Shown: positions 43,643 through 52,557 of the stretch, one piece after another
How positions within the stretch are numbered: the first letter of the stretch is position 1
Layout: every line of letters begins with the position of its first letter
DNA from: Ruegeria aquimaris
GTDB taxonomy: Bacteria; Pseudomonadota; Alphaproteobacteria; Rhodobacterales; Rhodobacteraceae
Assembly (NCBI RefSeq): GCF_025751555.1
Contig: NZ_JAOWLB010000024.1
Coordinates: forward strand, 1-61,201
Direction: 5' to 3'
DNA length: 61,201 bases
Notes under the pieces: model-generated
The model's database searches: none
What the model was told of the DNA's origin: nothing
Seen by the model: the letters and a program-made list of their open reading frames with translations, nothing else
Translations under genes and position numbers: made by a program

Positions 43643-44461
43643 CTAACTCAGCCAACGCTTGCGTCGGCTGTAGTGCTTGACTTCGTGGAAGTTCGTGCCT
43701 TCGCCCCCGCCAAGATAGAACTCCTGGATATCAGAGTTGGCTTTAAGCGCATCGGCTGCGCCGTGCATAACGACGCGACCGTTCTCGATCAGATAACCTT
43801 CCGAAACGATTTCAAGCGCGGCAAGGGCGTTCTGTTCGACCAGGAGAACCGACAGACCTTGCTCTTGATTGATCTGTTTGATGATGCCGAAAATCTCTTC
43901 GACGAGGAATGGCGCAAGGCCGAGACTCGGTTCGTCCAGCATCAGCAGACTGGGCTGGGTTACCAGAGCTCGACCAATGGCAAGCATCTGCTGTTCTCCC
44001 CCGGACAGATATCCCGCCTGCGAGTTCTTGCGTTCGGCCAGCCGGGGGAAGAAGCTGTATATCTTTTCCTTCTCGGCGTTCAGCGTCGCTTTGGACATGC
44101 CCATCGGCGCGGCTGCGGTCAGGTTCTCGTCAGGGGTCAGATGTTCAAAGACCCTTCGCCCTTCGATAACGTGACAAATACCCATCTCCACGCGTTTCTG
44201 CGCGAGCATTTCGGTAATGTCCGTTCCTTCGAACTTGATCTCGCCGCGGCTGATACGTCCGCGCTCGGCCTTCAAAAGACCGCTGATTGCTTTCAACGTG
44301 GTGCTTTTTCCGGCTCCGTTCGAACCCAAGAGCGCTATCATTTCGCCCTTGGGCACTTGAACCGAGACACCTTTGATCGCGAGCAACACGTTGTCGTACA
44401 ACACCTCGATACTGTTCATCGACAGGATGTTCTGGGCTTCAACTTTCTCTTGCATCGGCAT
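43643..44461 (-). CDS. Liv-type ABC transporter ATP-binding protein (LivF-like), system 2
   Basis: The 272 residues have Walker A GSNGAGKSTTLK, the signature LSGGEQQMLAIGRALV and Walker B LLMLDEPSLGLAP, with the H-loop region LVEQNALAALE. It ends in KHYSRRKRWLS, almost the same basic tail as the LivF of system 1 (KHYRRRKRWLG). Five bases separate it from livM. The two LivF proteins are clear paralogues from the same transporter subfamily. Confidence 0.93.
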   Translation of the reverse strand: MPMQEKVEAQNILSMNSIEVLYDNVLLAIKGVSVQVPKGEMIALLGSNGAGKSTTLKAISGLLKAERGRISRGEIKFEGTDITEMLAQKRVEMGICHVIEGRRVFEHLTPDENLTAAAPMGMSKATLNAEKEKIYSFFPRLAERKNSQAGYLSGGEQQMLAIGRALVTQPSLLMLDEPSLGLAPFLVEEIFGIIKQINQEQGLSVLLVEQNALAALEIVSEGYLIENGRVVMHGAADALKANSDIQEFYLGGGEGTNFHEVKHYSRRKRWLS

Positions 44462-44466
44462 TTCCC

Positions 44467-45540
44467 TTATTTCTTGAACTGATCGAAGGGCCAGACCATC
44501 AGGTAGTCTCTGATGTTGCCGTAGAGTTTTCCCAAACCGAGTGGTTCGATCAGAAGAATAATGACGATCAGCGCGCCATAGACGGCGTTCGGTATATGAG
44601 CGAGAGTTTCAACGTTGATCTGCATGCCTAGCCAGTCGCTCAGCGAGACGACGAAACCATTCACGATTCCCGGTACAAGAAGGATCAAGGCAACCCCGAG
44701 ATAGGATCCGATGATACTGCCGAGGCCGCCAACGATCACCATCGCAAGCACCTGGATCGAAACGGCAACCGAGAATTGCTCAGGCGCGGCAAGAAAGAAG
44801 AAGGTGGCAACAAGCAATGCACCGCTGACGCCCGCGATGAAAGACGAAGTCGCGAATGCCAGAATTTTGTAGTAGAAACTGTTCACACCGAGGATCGCGG
44901 CTGCAAAGTCTTTTTCACGTACAGCGACCAAAGCGCGACCGAGTCCAGTACGCTTGAGATTAAGCATGAAGATCGTCACCAACACACACCAGCCGAAGGC
45001 GACATAGTAGAAGCCGGTATCAGTGGTAATCTCTTGCCCGAGCAGCGCCAATGTCGGTGACTGGAGCGACGCGTGTGAGCCCCCCGAGATCGCCGGAGAG
45101 TGGGTCAGAACCCAGTCCATCGCGAATTGCATGGCGAGAGTAGTGAGAGCGAGATAGAGGCCCTTGACCCGCAAGGCGGCAAAAGCGAACAGGCTGCCGA
45201 TCACAGATGACGTCAATCCGCCAACGAGGAGCGCGAATTCCCATGGTACCCCGAAACGCGCAGCGTGGATCGACGAATATGCTCCGACGGCCATGACTGC
45301 AGCATAGCCCAAGTGCAGTTGGCCGGCCCACCCGGTCACCAAGTTCAATCCAAGCGCGGCAGACGTCCAGATCAGCCACGGAAGCATGTAACTGTTCAGA
45401 TAGAGTGACGGTATGATGAATGGCGCGGCAATGCCGATCAGGAACATGAATGCAGCAAGATTCCGGTCAGCAGGTACCTTGAAGATACGGCTATCCGACA
45501 CGTAGTTGGCGTGATGGACGCCAGAAAGTCTGTAAAACAT
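44467..45540 (-). CDS. Liv-type ABC transporter permease (LivM-like), system 2
   Basis: The 357-residue membrane subunit has multiple transmembrane helices, the LivM motif GWAGQLHLGYAAVMAVGAY and the coupling segment VIVGGLGSIIGSYLGVALI. The N terminus is unusually long and polar (MFYRLSGVHHANYVSDSR). The ATG at 45540 lies three bases after the livH stop. The C terminus ends near VWPFDQFKK, comparable to the system 1 protein. Confidence 0.92.
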   Translation of the reverse strand: MFYRLSGVHHANYVSDSRIFKVPADRNLAAFMFLIGIAAPFIIPSLYLNSYMLPWLIWTSAALGLNLVTGWAGQLHLGYAAVMAVGAYSSIHAARFGVPWEFALLVGGLTSSVIGSLFAFAALRVKGLYLALTTLAMQFAMDWVLTHSPAISGGSHASLQSPTLALLGQEITTDTGFYYVAFGWCVLVTIFMLNLKRTGLGRALVAVREKDFAAAILGVNSFYYKILAFATSSFIAGVSGALLVATFFFLAAPEQFSVAVSIQVLAMVIVGGLGSIIGSYLGVALILLVPGIVNGFVVSLSDWLGMQINVETLAHIPNAVYGALIVIILLIEPLGLGKLYGNIRDYLMVWPFDQFKK

Positions 45541-45543
45541 GCC

Positions 45544-46431
45544 TTACACCCTTTCGATGTCGTGACGACCGAACAGCCCGTGCGGACGGATCATGACCGT
45601 GAGAATGAGCACAGCGGCGACGATAAGTTCCCGGCTCCCGCCTCCGACAAGAGGATCGAGGAAATCAGCGCCAACGTTTTCGACGACGCCCAGAATGATG
45701 CCCGCGATCACCGCGCCTAGGATACTGTCGAGACCACCGAGAACGGCAACCGTCAGACCCTTGAGAAGCAATAGCGACAGCGCCTGATCGACACCCTGAA
45801 TCTCGCCCCAGATAACGCCCGCGGCGACCGCAACAACAGATGCCAGCGCCCAGGACAAACCAACTCCGCGTTCAACGGAGATGCCGACAGACCAAGAAGC
45901 CATGTAATCATCCGCAATCGCCCGCAATTTGATGCCCGTCCGGGTACGGAAGAACAACATGAAGGCGACAAACAAGGCGAGAGCAACACCGGCACCGACC
46001 AGATGGATGCGACTGATGAAGATGTCGCCAAGAAACAGCGGATCATAGCTGACGCCCAGTTCCATCGAACGCGACGTCCCGCCCCAGATCGCAAGCGTTG
46101 TACCCCGAAGGAAAATGTCGAGTCCAAGTGTCAGCATCAGGATCATGACGACCGGGCGACCCGCGAGACGACGCAGGGCAACGCGTTCGATGCCGAATCC
46201 AAGGCCGAACATGATCAGCGCAGCAAGAGGAATGGCCAGCCACAGCGGAAGACCTGCGTCATGCGAAAGGGCGAGAACCACATAGGCGCCGACCATGGTC
46301 AGCCCGCCCTGCGCCAAATTGGGCACCGACGAGGCTTTGTAAATCAGCACAAGGCCGATAGCGAAGAGCGAATACAAAAGACCCGTCAAGACTCCGTTGA
46401 TCGCAAGCTCAGATAGAAAGACCCAGTCCAT
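45544..46431 (-). CDS. Liv-type ABC transporter permease (LivH-like), system 2
   Basis: The 295-residue membrane subunit opens with LAINGVLTGLLYSLFAIG and has KASSVPNLAQGGLTMVGAY, which corresponds to the FNFAQG motif of LivH. The late AVLGGLDSILGAVIAGI is the coupling segment. The start codon directly abuts the stop of the acyl-CoA synthetase (TAAATG), so the two genes are translationally coupled. This repeats the synthetase-livH order of system 1. Confidence 0.92.
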   Translation of the reverse strand: MDWVFLSELAINGVLTGLLYSLFAIGLVLIYKASSVPNLAQGGLTMVGAYVVLALSHDAGLPLWLAIPLAALIMFGLGFGIERVALRRLAGRPVVMILMLTLGLDIFLRGTTLAIWGGTSRSMELGVSYDPLFLGDIFISRIHLVGAGVALALFVAFMLFFRTRTGIKLRAIADDYMASWSVGISVERGVGLSWALASVVAVAAGVIWGEIQGVDQALSLLLLKGLTVAVLGGLDSILGAVIAGIILGVVENVGADFLDPLVGGGSRELIVAAVLILTVMIRPHGLFGRHDIERV

Positions 46432-48351
46432 TTATACCTCCCTGATAGGAAGGCTTCTTTCGACCTTCCCTACTTCCCCGGTCTCGTAAGTCACCTGCGC
46501 GCTTACGTGGACCTCTTTTGAACCGTCGTAGAGCGCTGCGATCACGTCGGCATAGCGTTCCTGAACGACCTTCCGCCGCAGTTTTCGAGTTCGCGTGATT
46601 TCGCCATCGTCCGGGTCGAATTCTTTCGGCAGGCTGACGAAGCGTTTCAGTTGCAGCGGTTCGGTGACGGCCTTGTTCACCCGATGGAAGGCTTCGAGCA
46701 ACAGCGCAGCCACCTCATCCCGCTGGGACAGATCAGCGTAGGAGACATAAGGCACGCCGTTCACCTCTGCCCAGTGCCCCACCGCTTCGAAATCGACGCA
46801 GACCATCGCCGTCAGCTCGTCCAAACCGGCTCCGATTACAGCGGCGTCCTTGATGTAAGGGCTGAATTTCAACCGGTTCTCAATGTAGTTGGGCACATAA
46901 CGTTCGCCGCCCGCCGTGTGCATGACCTCGGACACACGCCCGAGCACAACGAGATGCCCGTCATCCTCCAGATAGCCGGCATCGCCGGTATGCAGCCATC
47001 CACCCTCCAACGCCTCGGCAGTAGCTTCGGGCTTGTTGAAATAGCCGTCGAACACACTGTCCGAGCGCAACAAGATCTCGCCGTCATCGGCGATTTTGAC
47101 CTCGACGCCCGGAGCCGGCTTGCCGACCGTATGAAGGCGCACCTCGCCAGCCGATTGAATCGCATTGATCGCGCTGTTCTCGGTCTGGCCGTAAAGCTGG
47201 CGGAGTTTGATCCCAAGGGCGCGATAGAAAACGAAAGTATCTTCGCCGATTGCCTCGCCACCGGTGAACGCGTTCCTCAGCCGGCTCATGCCGAACTGGT
47301 CCTTGATAGGGCCGAAGACGATAGCCTCGCCAAGAATTCTGCCCAGACCTTCCAGTGCCCCGCCGCTTTTACCATTCAGCTTGCGGGTTTCGGCCGCAAT
47401 GGCTCGGTCCATGAAGAAGTGGTAAACCTTCTTTTTCAGCCACGTCGAGTTTTCGATGCCGACCTGAATCGTCGTCAGCATCTGATCCCAGCTTCTAGGT
47501 GCCGCCAGGTAAAAGGTTGGTGCGATCTCGCGCATGTCCCGGACGACTGTCTCCTGCCGCTCGGGCACGCTTACGGTGAAACGAAGCAATAGGGCAGCCG
47601 CGACAGTCAGGGCGTAATCGCCCACCCAGGCCATCGGCAGATAGGCAAGTATTTCTTCCTTTTCGCGGAATGCCCCGGCGGCATGGCCATTTCGTGCTGC
47701 GGCCAGAACGTTTTTCTGACTTAGGACAATGCCCTTCGGTTTGCCGGTCGTACCCGATGAATGCAGAAAAATGGCCGGATCTTCGGGCTTTGCACGTTTC
47801 AGGAACTCTTCACGAAGGTTCGGATCCTCGTTGAGATCGTGACGCCCAACCTCCGTCAGGTGATCCCAGGACATGAGACCATCGACCTCATAAAATCCAA
47901 GCCCCCGGGCTTCATCGTAGATTATGTGCGCGATGCTCGTGGCGCCCGCATCCCGAAGCTCGAGTATCTTGTCCACCTGTTCCTGGTCTTCCGCAATCGC
48001 CGCGACAATTTCGACCTCGCCCAGAAAATGCTGAAGCTCTTCAAGCGTTGCACCGGGATAGGCCGGCATCGCGTAGGCCCCAAGCAACGAGACCGCGAGC
48101 ATTCCAGCGTATAGACGTGCGCGGTTGTCGCCCAGAATGAGAACAGCCTTGCCCGGCTTGACGCCGAGTTGCTCAAGTCCGGCCGCACAGGCGAGGATTT
48201 CGTCCGCATACTCGGCCCATGTGGTTTCTTTCCAGATGCCGCGCTCTTTTTCGCGAAGCGCAACATCGGACCCATGACTTGACGCGTTGCGCGCCAGCAG
48301 TTCACCGATCGTATCGCCGGCGGATGAATGCAGAGTTGCCCCGTCAGCCAT
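46432..48351 (-). CDS. AMP-forming acyl-CoA synthetase embedded in the liv operon, system 2
   Basis: This long-chain-type acyl-CoA synthetase has 639 residues. It has FLHSSGTTGKPKGIVLSQ, YGQTENSAIN, a LHTGDAGYLEDDGHL stretch, and the C-terminal ITRTRKLRRKVVQERY that matches LTRSRKLRRAFLEERY of the system 1 enzyme. Both lie between livG and livH. ATG 48351 is chosen because GGAGG lies five bases upstream, inside the end of livG; the start overlaps the livG stop by eight bases. The partnership with an importer suggests that a hydrophobic acid is activated as it enters. Confidence 0.9.
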   Translation of the reverse strand: MADGATLHSSAGDTIGELLARNASSHGSDVALREKERGIWKETTWAEYADEILACAAGLEQLGVKPGKAVLILGDNRARLYAGMLAVSLLGAYAMPAYPGATLEELQHFLGEVEIVAAIAEDQEQVDKILELRDAGATSIAHIIYDEARGLGFYEVDGLMSWDHLTEVGRHDLNEDPNLREEFLKRAKPEDPAIFLHSSGTTGKPKGIVLSQKNVLAAARNGHAAGAFREKEEILAYLPMAWVGDYALTVAAALLLRFTVSVPERQETVVRDMREIAPTFYLAAPRSWDQMLTTIQVGIENSTWLKKKVYHFFMDRAIAAETRKLNGKSGGALEGLGRILGEAIVFGPIKDQFGMSRLRNAFTGGEAIGEDTFVFYRALGIKLRQLYGQTENSAINAIQSAGEVRLHTVGKPAPGVEVKIADDGEILLRSDSVFDGYFNKPEATAEALEGGWLHTGDAGYLEDDGHLVVLGRVSEVMHTAGGERYVPNYIENRLKFSPYIKDAAVIGAGLDELTAMVCVDFEAVGHWAEVNGVPYVSYADLSQRDEVAALLLEAFHRVNKAVTEPLQLKRFVSLPKEFDPDDGEITRTRKLRRKVVQERYADVIAALYDGSKEVHVSAQVTYETGEVGKVERSLPIREV

Positions 48352-49153
48352 GCGAGCCTCCAATATATGCCTCGATGACCCGAGGATCTTTCACAACTTC
48401 TTTCGGAATTCCGCTGGCAATCATCTCACCGTAGTTCAGCGCTAGCATCCGATCGCAAATGCCGGTGATGACATCCATGTGGTGTTCGATGAGCAATACG
48501 CTGACGCCGCGCTCGGCCCTCGCGTCCAGAATGAAGCGGCACATATAGCCCTTTTCTTCCTGGTTCATGCCGGCCATCGGTTCGTCTAGGATCAGCATCT
48601 GGGGCTCTGCCACCAGGGCCCTTGCCAGTTCGACCCGTTTTTTCAGGCCGATGGGAAGACCGTCTACCAATTCGTGCCTGATGCTTTCGAGTTGAAGGAA
48701 CTCAATGACTTCCTCCACAACCTTTCTATTCTCGATCTCTTCAGGCCGTGCGGCCCACCAATAGAAAGCGGTGCGCAACACCCCTGGGTTCATGTGGATG
48801 TGACGCCCCAGCAGGATGTTGTCTAAAACGCTCATTCCGTTGAACAGGGCGAGGTTCTGGAACGTTCGGGCGACTCCGAGTTTCGCTACCTTATGTGGCG
48901 CGGTACCGGTGATGTCTTTGCCCGACAACCGGACTGCACCTTCGTTCGGCGGGTAGAACCCGGTGATCGCGTTTGTAAGCGTCGTCTTGCCGCTGCCGTT
49001 TGGACCGACCAGTCCGAATATTTCGCCTGGTTTTACTTCGAGATTGACACCCGTAACGGCGACAACTCCGCCAAATCGGCGCTCGATCCCAGTGCACCGA
49101 AGTATCGGTTCGTCACCTAATTGAAGGCCTGCTGTTTTGTTATTGATCATCAT
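48344..49153 (-). CDS. Liv-type ABC transporter ATP-binding protein (LivG-like), system 2
   Basis: The 269 residues have Walker A GPNGSGKTTLTN, the LivG-style signature GLKKRVELARAL and Walker B MLILDEPMAGMNQEE, with an H-loop in LLIEHHMDV. The long insertion after the Q-loop (GRHIHMNPGVLRTAFYWW) parallels that of system 1 (GRHMLMKSNVVQAFFQ). The next gene upstream, an SDR, ends 27 bases away, so transcription probably starts at operator site 5. Confidence 0.93.
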   Translation of the reverse strand: MMINNKTAGLQLGDEPILRCTGIERRFGGVVAVTGVNLEVKPGEIFGLVGPNGSGKTTLTNAITGFYPPNEGAVRLSGKDITGTAPHKVAKLGVARTFQNLALFNGMSVLDNILLGRHIHMNPGVLRTAFYWWAARPEEIENRKVVEEVIEFLQLESIRHELVDGLPIGLKKRVELARALVAEPQMLILDEPMAGMNQEEKGYMCRFILDARAERGVSVLLIEHHMDVITGICDRMLALNYGEMIASGIPKEVVKDPRVIEAYIGGSHG

Positions 49154-49180
49154 TGATTTGCCGCTTCCTCCCCGCTGTCG

Positions 49181-50035
49181 TCACGATATCCGGAAGTAAT
49201 CCGGACGGCCTGTCGGCCAGGGATCCCCCCACAACTGCTGTCCACCATCGATATTCAGAACTTCACCAGTCACGAACTTTCCGGACCCGGCCGCCAAATA
49301 GACGACACCTTCCGCGACATCCCATTCGTCCCCGGCATGGCGCATCGGATTGGAATCCTGAAAAGTTTGCGCACCATCCTCAGGGTAATTGTGAAAACCG
49401 TTGCTCTCGCAGCATCCCGGAGCCAGACAATTCACCCGAATGTCATGCGGAGCCCATTCCACAGCGACCGATTTCGAAAGGTATATCACTCCGGCTCGAG
49501 CCGCGCAGGTATGTGCAATGCCGGGCATTCCCCGCCAGATATCCGCAACGATATTCACGATCGAGCCGGGCTGCTTATGCTCGACCCAGTGGCGCGCCGC
49601 GGATTGCATCATCCACCAGGTGCCGTTGAGATTGGTGTCTATGACCGCATTCCAGCCCTTGGGACTGAACTCCAACGCAGCTTGCGGAAACTGACCCCCA
49701 GCATTGTTCACCAAAACGTCAATCGCCCCGAATTCCTGGTTCGTCTTGGCGAAAAAATCCTCGACCTGCTCAGGCTCCCGGATGGTCATGGGCATAGCGA
49801 AAACTTCGCCCCCGAAACCTCCGAGGAACTCTCTGGCCGAAGCTAGTTTCCCTTCGTTGCGACCATTGATCGCCAGATTGGCCCCAAGCCTTGCGAACAG
49901 GGCAGCAATTGCCAGCCCCAATCCGCCTCCAGCGCCGGTCACCACAACGGTTTTGCCGGTGAATAAACCGCTTGCGTAAACGGTTGCACGTTTAGACAGG
50001 TCCTCTCTCGAAGACCCAAACTGCGTCTTATTCAT
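49181..50035 (-). CDS. SDR family protein, 2,4-dienoyl-CoA reductase-like
   Basis: This short-chain dehydrogenase fold of 284 residues has TGAGGGLGLA for NAD(P) binding and NNAGGQFPQAALEFS. The usual YxxxK is missing; the corresponding site reads HTCAARAGVIYLSKSVAVEW. This is the pattern of the 2,4-dienoyl-CoA reductase group. It would remove double bonds at even positions so beta-oxidation can continue. ATG 50035 follows GGGAGGAGG. It is the first gene of the operator site 5 operon. Confidence 0.8.
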   Translation of the reverse strand: MNKTQFGSSREDLSKRATVYASGLFTGKTVVVTGAGGGLGLAIAALFARLGANLAINGRNEGKLASAREFLGGFGGEVFAMPMTIREPEQVEDFFAKTNQEFGAIDVLVNNAGGQFPQAALEFSPKGWNAVIDTNLNGTWWMMQSAARHWVEHKQPGSIVNIVADIWRGMPGIAHTCAARAGVIYLSKSVAVEWAPHDIRVNCLAPGCCESNGFHNYPEDGAQTFQDSNPMRHAGDEWDVAEGVVYLAAGSGKFVTGEVLNIDGGQQLWGDPWPTGRPDYFRIS

Positions 50036-50074
50036 GACGCCTCCTCCCATTCCCCGCTAGGGGTAGTTGCCGCT

Positions 50075-50103
50075 AATCTAACGTACGTTAGAAAATCGGT
50101 CAA
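50075..50103 (-). promoter_or_regulatory. Promoter with perfect operator site 5
   Basis: On the minus strand TTGACC (50098-50103), 17 bases, and TAGATT (50075-50080) form a promoter. The operator CTAACGTACGTTAG (50078-50091) fills the spacer and overlaps the -10; it is a full 14-base palindrome including its spacer. It controls the SDR-livG-synthetase-liv operon. Confidence 0.75.
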
Positions 50104-50141
50104 TACAACTTTGCCCAGCAGCCCCCGTTCGCTGTCTTCGA

Positions 50142-51308
50142 TCAGTAAGACTTTGGAAGTCCGAGGGCTTTTTCTGCTATGAACGACAAAAGCATCTGCG
50201 GTGTCACCGGTACGATGCGGAAGAGCAGAGCCTCCCGCACTAACCGTTCCACGTGATATTCCTTGGCGTATCCGAATCCGCCAAATGTAATTTGCGCGGC
50301 TTCAGTTGCCTCGACTGCGGCGTCAGCGGCCAAAAGTTTGGCAGCGTTCGCTTCGACGCCGCAGGGCTCCCCCGCATCGTAGAGGGCAGCAGCATGCATC
50401 ACCATGAGATTGGCAGATTCCACCCTCGCCCAGGCTTTGGCGAGCGGATGCTGAACCCCCTGATTTTGGCCGATCGGGCGGTCAAAAATCACACGTTCGT
50501 TTGCATAATGCGCCGCGCGCGCCAGTGCGTTGCGCGCAATACCAATGCATTCGCCGGCCACCAGGATGCGTTCGGGATTCAACCCGTGCAAAATCTGCCT
50601 AAAGCCTTTGCCCTCCTCCCCGATCAGGTCCTCAGCCGGAATCGGTAACCCATCAATGAAGACTTCGTTCGAATCGACAGCCTTGCGCCCCATCTTCTCA
50701 ATTTCGCGCACATCGACAAAGGTCCGGTCAAGGTCAGTATAAAAAAGGCTCAGCCCCTCGGTCGGGTCGGTCACGTCCTCAATCCGGGTCGTCCTGGCGA
50801 GAAGCAGCATCTTGTGTGCAACCTGTGCCGTCGAAATCCAGACTTTTTGTCCGTGCACGACATACCTGTCGCCCTGACGCACCGCCATTGTCTTCAGCTT
50901 TGTGGTATCAAGCCCCGTCGTCGGTTCGGTTACGGCAAAGCAGGCCTTTTGCTCGCCCGCGATCAAAGGGGCCAACATCCGCGCGCGCTGCTCATCGGTG
51001 CCATATTTCACAACCGGATTCAGGCCGAAGATATTCATGTGTATGGCTGAGGCCCCGCTGGCCCCGGCCCCCGATTCCGCGATCGCCTGCATCATGATGG
51101 TCGCTTCGGTGATGCCAAGACCGGCACCACCAACCTCTTCGGGCATCGCAATCCCCAGCCAGCCGCCGTCGGCCATGGCCTTGTGCAAATCGTGCGGGAA
51201 CCCTCCGTTGCGATCCCGCTCCAGCCAGTACTCATCGTCAAACTGCGCACATATCCGCAATATTTGCTGGCGAATTTCTTTCTGCTCTGATGTCATACGA
51301 AATGTCAC
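50142..51308 (-). CDS. Acyl-CoA dehydrogenase
   Basis: The 388 residues keep the acyl-CoA dehydrogenase core: CFAVTEPTTGLDTTKL and KVWISTAQVAHKMLLLART. The C terminus (YHVERLVREALLFRIVPVTPQML) lacks a YEGT/YGGT motif, so the catalytic base is not where MCAD has it. The start is GTG at 51308: GAGGAGGGA lies eight bases before, within the end of the CoA transferase gene. An ATG four codons later (51296) has no comparable ribosome site. It is coupled to that transferase (two bases between). Confidence 0.86.
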   Translation of the reverse strand: MTFRMTSEQKEIRQQILRICAQFDDEYWLERDRNGGFPHDLHKAMADGGWLGIAMPEEVGGAGLGITEATIMMQAIAESGAGASGASAIHMNIFGLNPVVKYGTDEQRARMLAPLIAGEQKACFAVTEPTTGLDTTKLKTMAVRQGDRYVVHGQKVWISTAQVAHKMLLLARTTRIEDVTDPTEGLSLFYTDLDRTFVDVREIEKMGRKAVDSNEVFIDGLPIPAEDLIGEEGKGFRQILHGLNPERILVAGECIGIARNALARAAHYANERVIFDRPIGQNQGVQHPLAKAWARVESANLMVMHAAALYDAGEPCGVEANAAKLLAADAAVEATEAAQITFGGFGYAKEYHVERLVREALLFRIVPVTPQMLLSFIAEKALGLPKSY

Positions 51309-51310
51309 AG

Positions 51311-52519
51311 TTATCCCTCCTCGCCTGCCAAACCCACATGCCCGGCCTCACGCAGAGCGGCAATTTCGGCATCTTCAAATCCCAGATCACGCAGAATTTC
51401 ACTTGTGTCGGCTCCAGGCGGGCGCCCAAGCCAACGCACTTGGCCCGGCGTGGTGCTCAGGTGTGGAATTGGTCCGACGACCTGCGTTTTTTCATCCTCG
51501 ACGGAAACGATGTCCCTGCGGTGAAGGATCTGCTCATTCGTCGTGATTTCCTCAACACTCAGAACCCGCGCCGCGACTGCGTCATGTCGGGCGAATTCCT
51601 CTTCAACCTCTTGTAGTGTGCGTACAGTGACGAAGTCATTGATCGCATCGAAGACCTCGGCCATATGCCGCGACATCTGGCCGAGGGTGGCGAACCGCGG
51701 GTCATCGGCCAGCGCGTCACCACCAACGGCCCGCAACAAACGCCGGGCTGTTTCTGCGCTGCCCGCCGAGACGGTCAGCCATACCCCGTCTGATGTGCGA
51801 AACATTCCACCAGGAGCGAAATCCATCGGTTGCCGCAAACCGTTGCGACGAGGCGAAAGCTTTGCGCCTGTCAGTGCGGGCACTGGATAATCCATCAACC
51901 TCAGAAGAGCCTCGAAAACCGCAAGGTCGATCACCTGACCGCGCGCCAGTCCCTTTTCGCGCGCAAAGAGGGCGAACATGATTCCCAAAGCGCCCATCAA
52001 CCCGGTGGTGCTGTCTGCGGCAGGAAACCCAGGATGCATCGGTGGCCCGTCCGGAAAGCCGGTCAGATGGGCCAGACCGCTCATCGCTTCAGCCGCGCGC
52101 CCAAAGGCGGGCTTCTCACGCATCGGCCCATCCTGCCCATAGCCCGACACGCGCAAGATCACGAGGTCGGGGTTCCACCCATGCAATTGTTTCGGACCGA
52201 TACCCGCACGCTCCAGCACGCCGGACCTGAAATTTTCTATCAGGACATCCGCAGTTTCCACAATTCTGCGCAATACGTCCCGCCCTTCGGGGCTCTTCCA
52301 GTTCAGACTCAAGATTTTCTTGTTACGGCCCAGGGTTTTCCACCAGGCACCAACCCCGTCTTCGGCTTTCGGACCGAGATCGCGCATCATATCCGTGCGA
52401 CCGGGCGCTTCGATCTTGATGACCTCCGCACCGAAATCGGACAGCAGCGTGGCAGAAAGAGGTCCCGCTATGACATGCCCAAGTTCGACAATGCGTATAC
52501 TTTCAAGCGGTTCATGCAT
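51311..52519 (-). CDS. CaiB/BaiF (class III) CoA transferase
   Basis: This 402-residue class III CoA transferase has the catalytic Asp at 169 in PAADSTTG, the same number as in formyl-CoA transferase. The racemase GHD motif is replaced by AFGRAAEAMSG. With the acyl-CoA dehydrogenase after it, it would load an acid with CoA and then oxidise it. ATG 52519 follows AAAGGTG; an upstream ATG at 52564 lies in the operator. It is the first gene under operator site 6. Confidence 0.85.
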   Translation of the reverse strand: MHEPLESIRIVELGHVIAGPLSATLLSDFGAEVIKIEAPGRTDMMRDLGPKAEDGVGAWWKTLGRNKKILSLNWKSPEGRDVLRRIVETADVLIENFRSGVLERAGIGPKQLHGWNPDLVILRVSGYGQDGPMREKPAFGRAAEAMSGLAHLTGFPDGPPMHPGFPAADSTTGLMGALGIMFALFAREKGLARGQVIDLAVFEALLRLMDYPVPALTGAKLSPRRNGLRQPMDFAPGGMFRTSDGVWLTVSAGSAETARRLLRAVGGDALADDPRFATLGQMSRHMAEVFDAINDFVTVRTLQEVEEEFARHDAVAARVLSVEEITTNEQILHRRDIVSVEDEKTQVVGPIPHLSTTPGQVRWLGRPPGADTSEILRDLGFEDAEIAALREAGHVGLAGEEG

Positions 52520-52557
52520 GCTGTCACCTTTTCGCCAGATACTCTGGCAATCAATAT

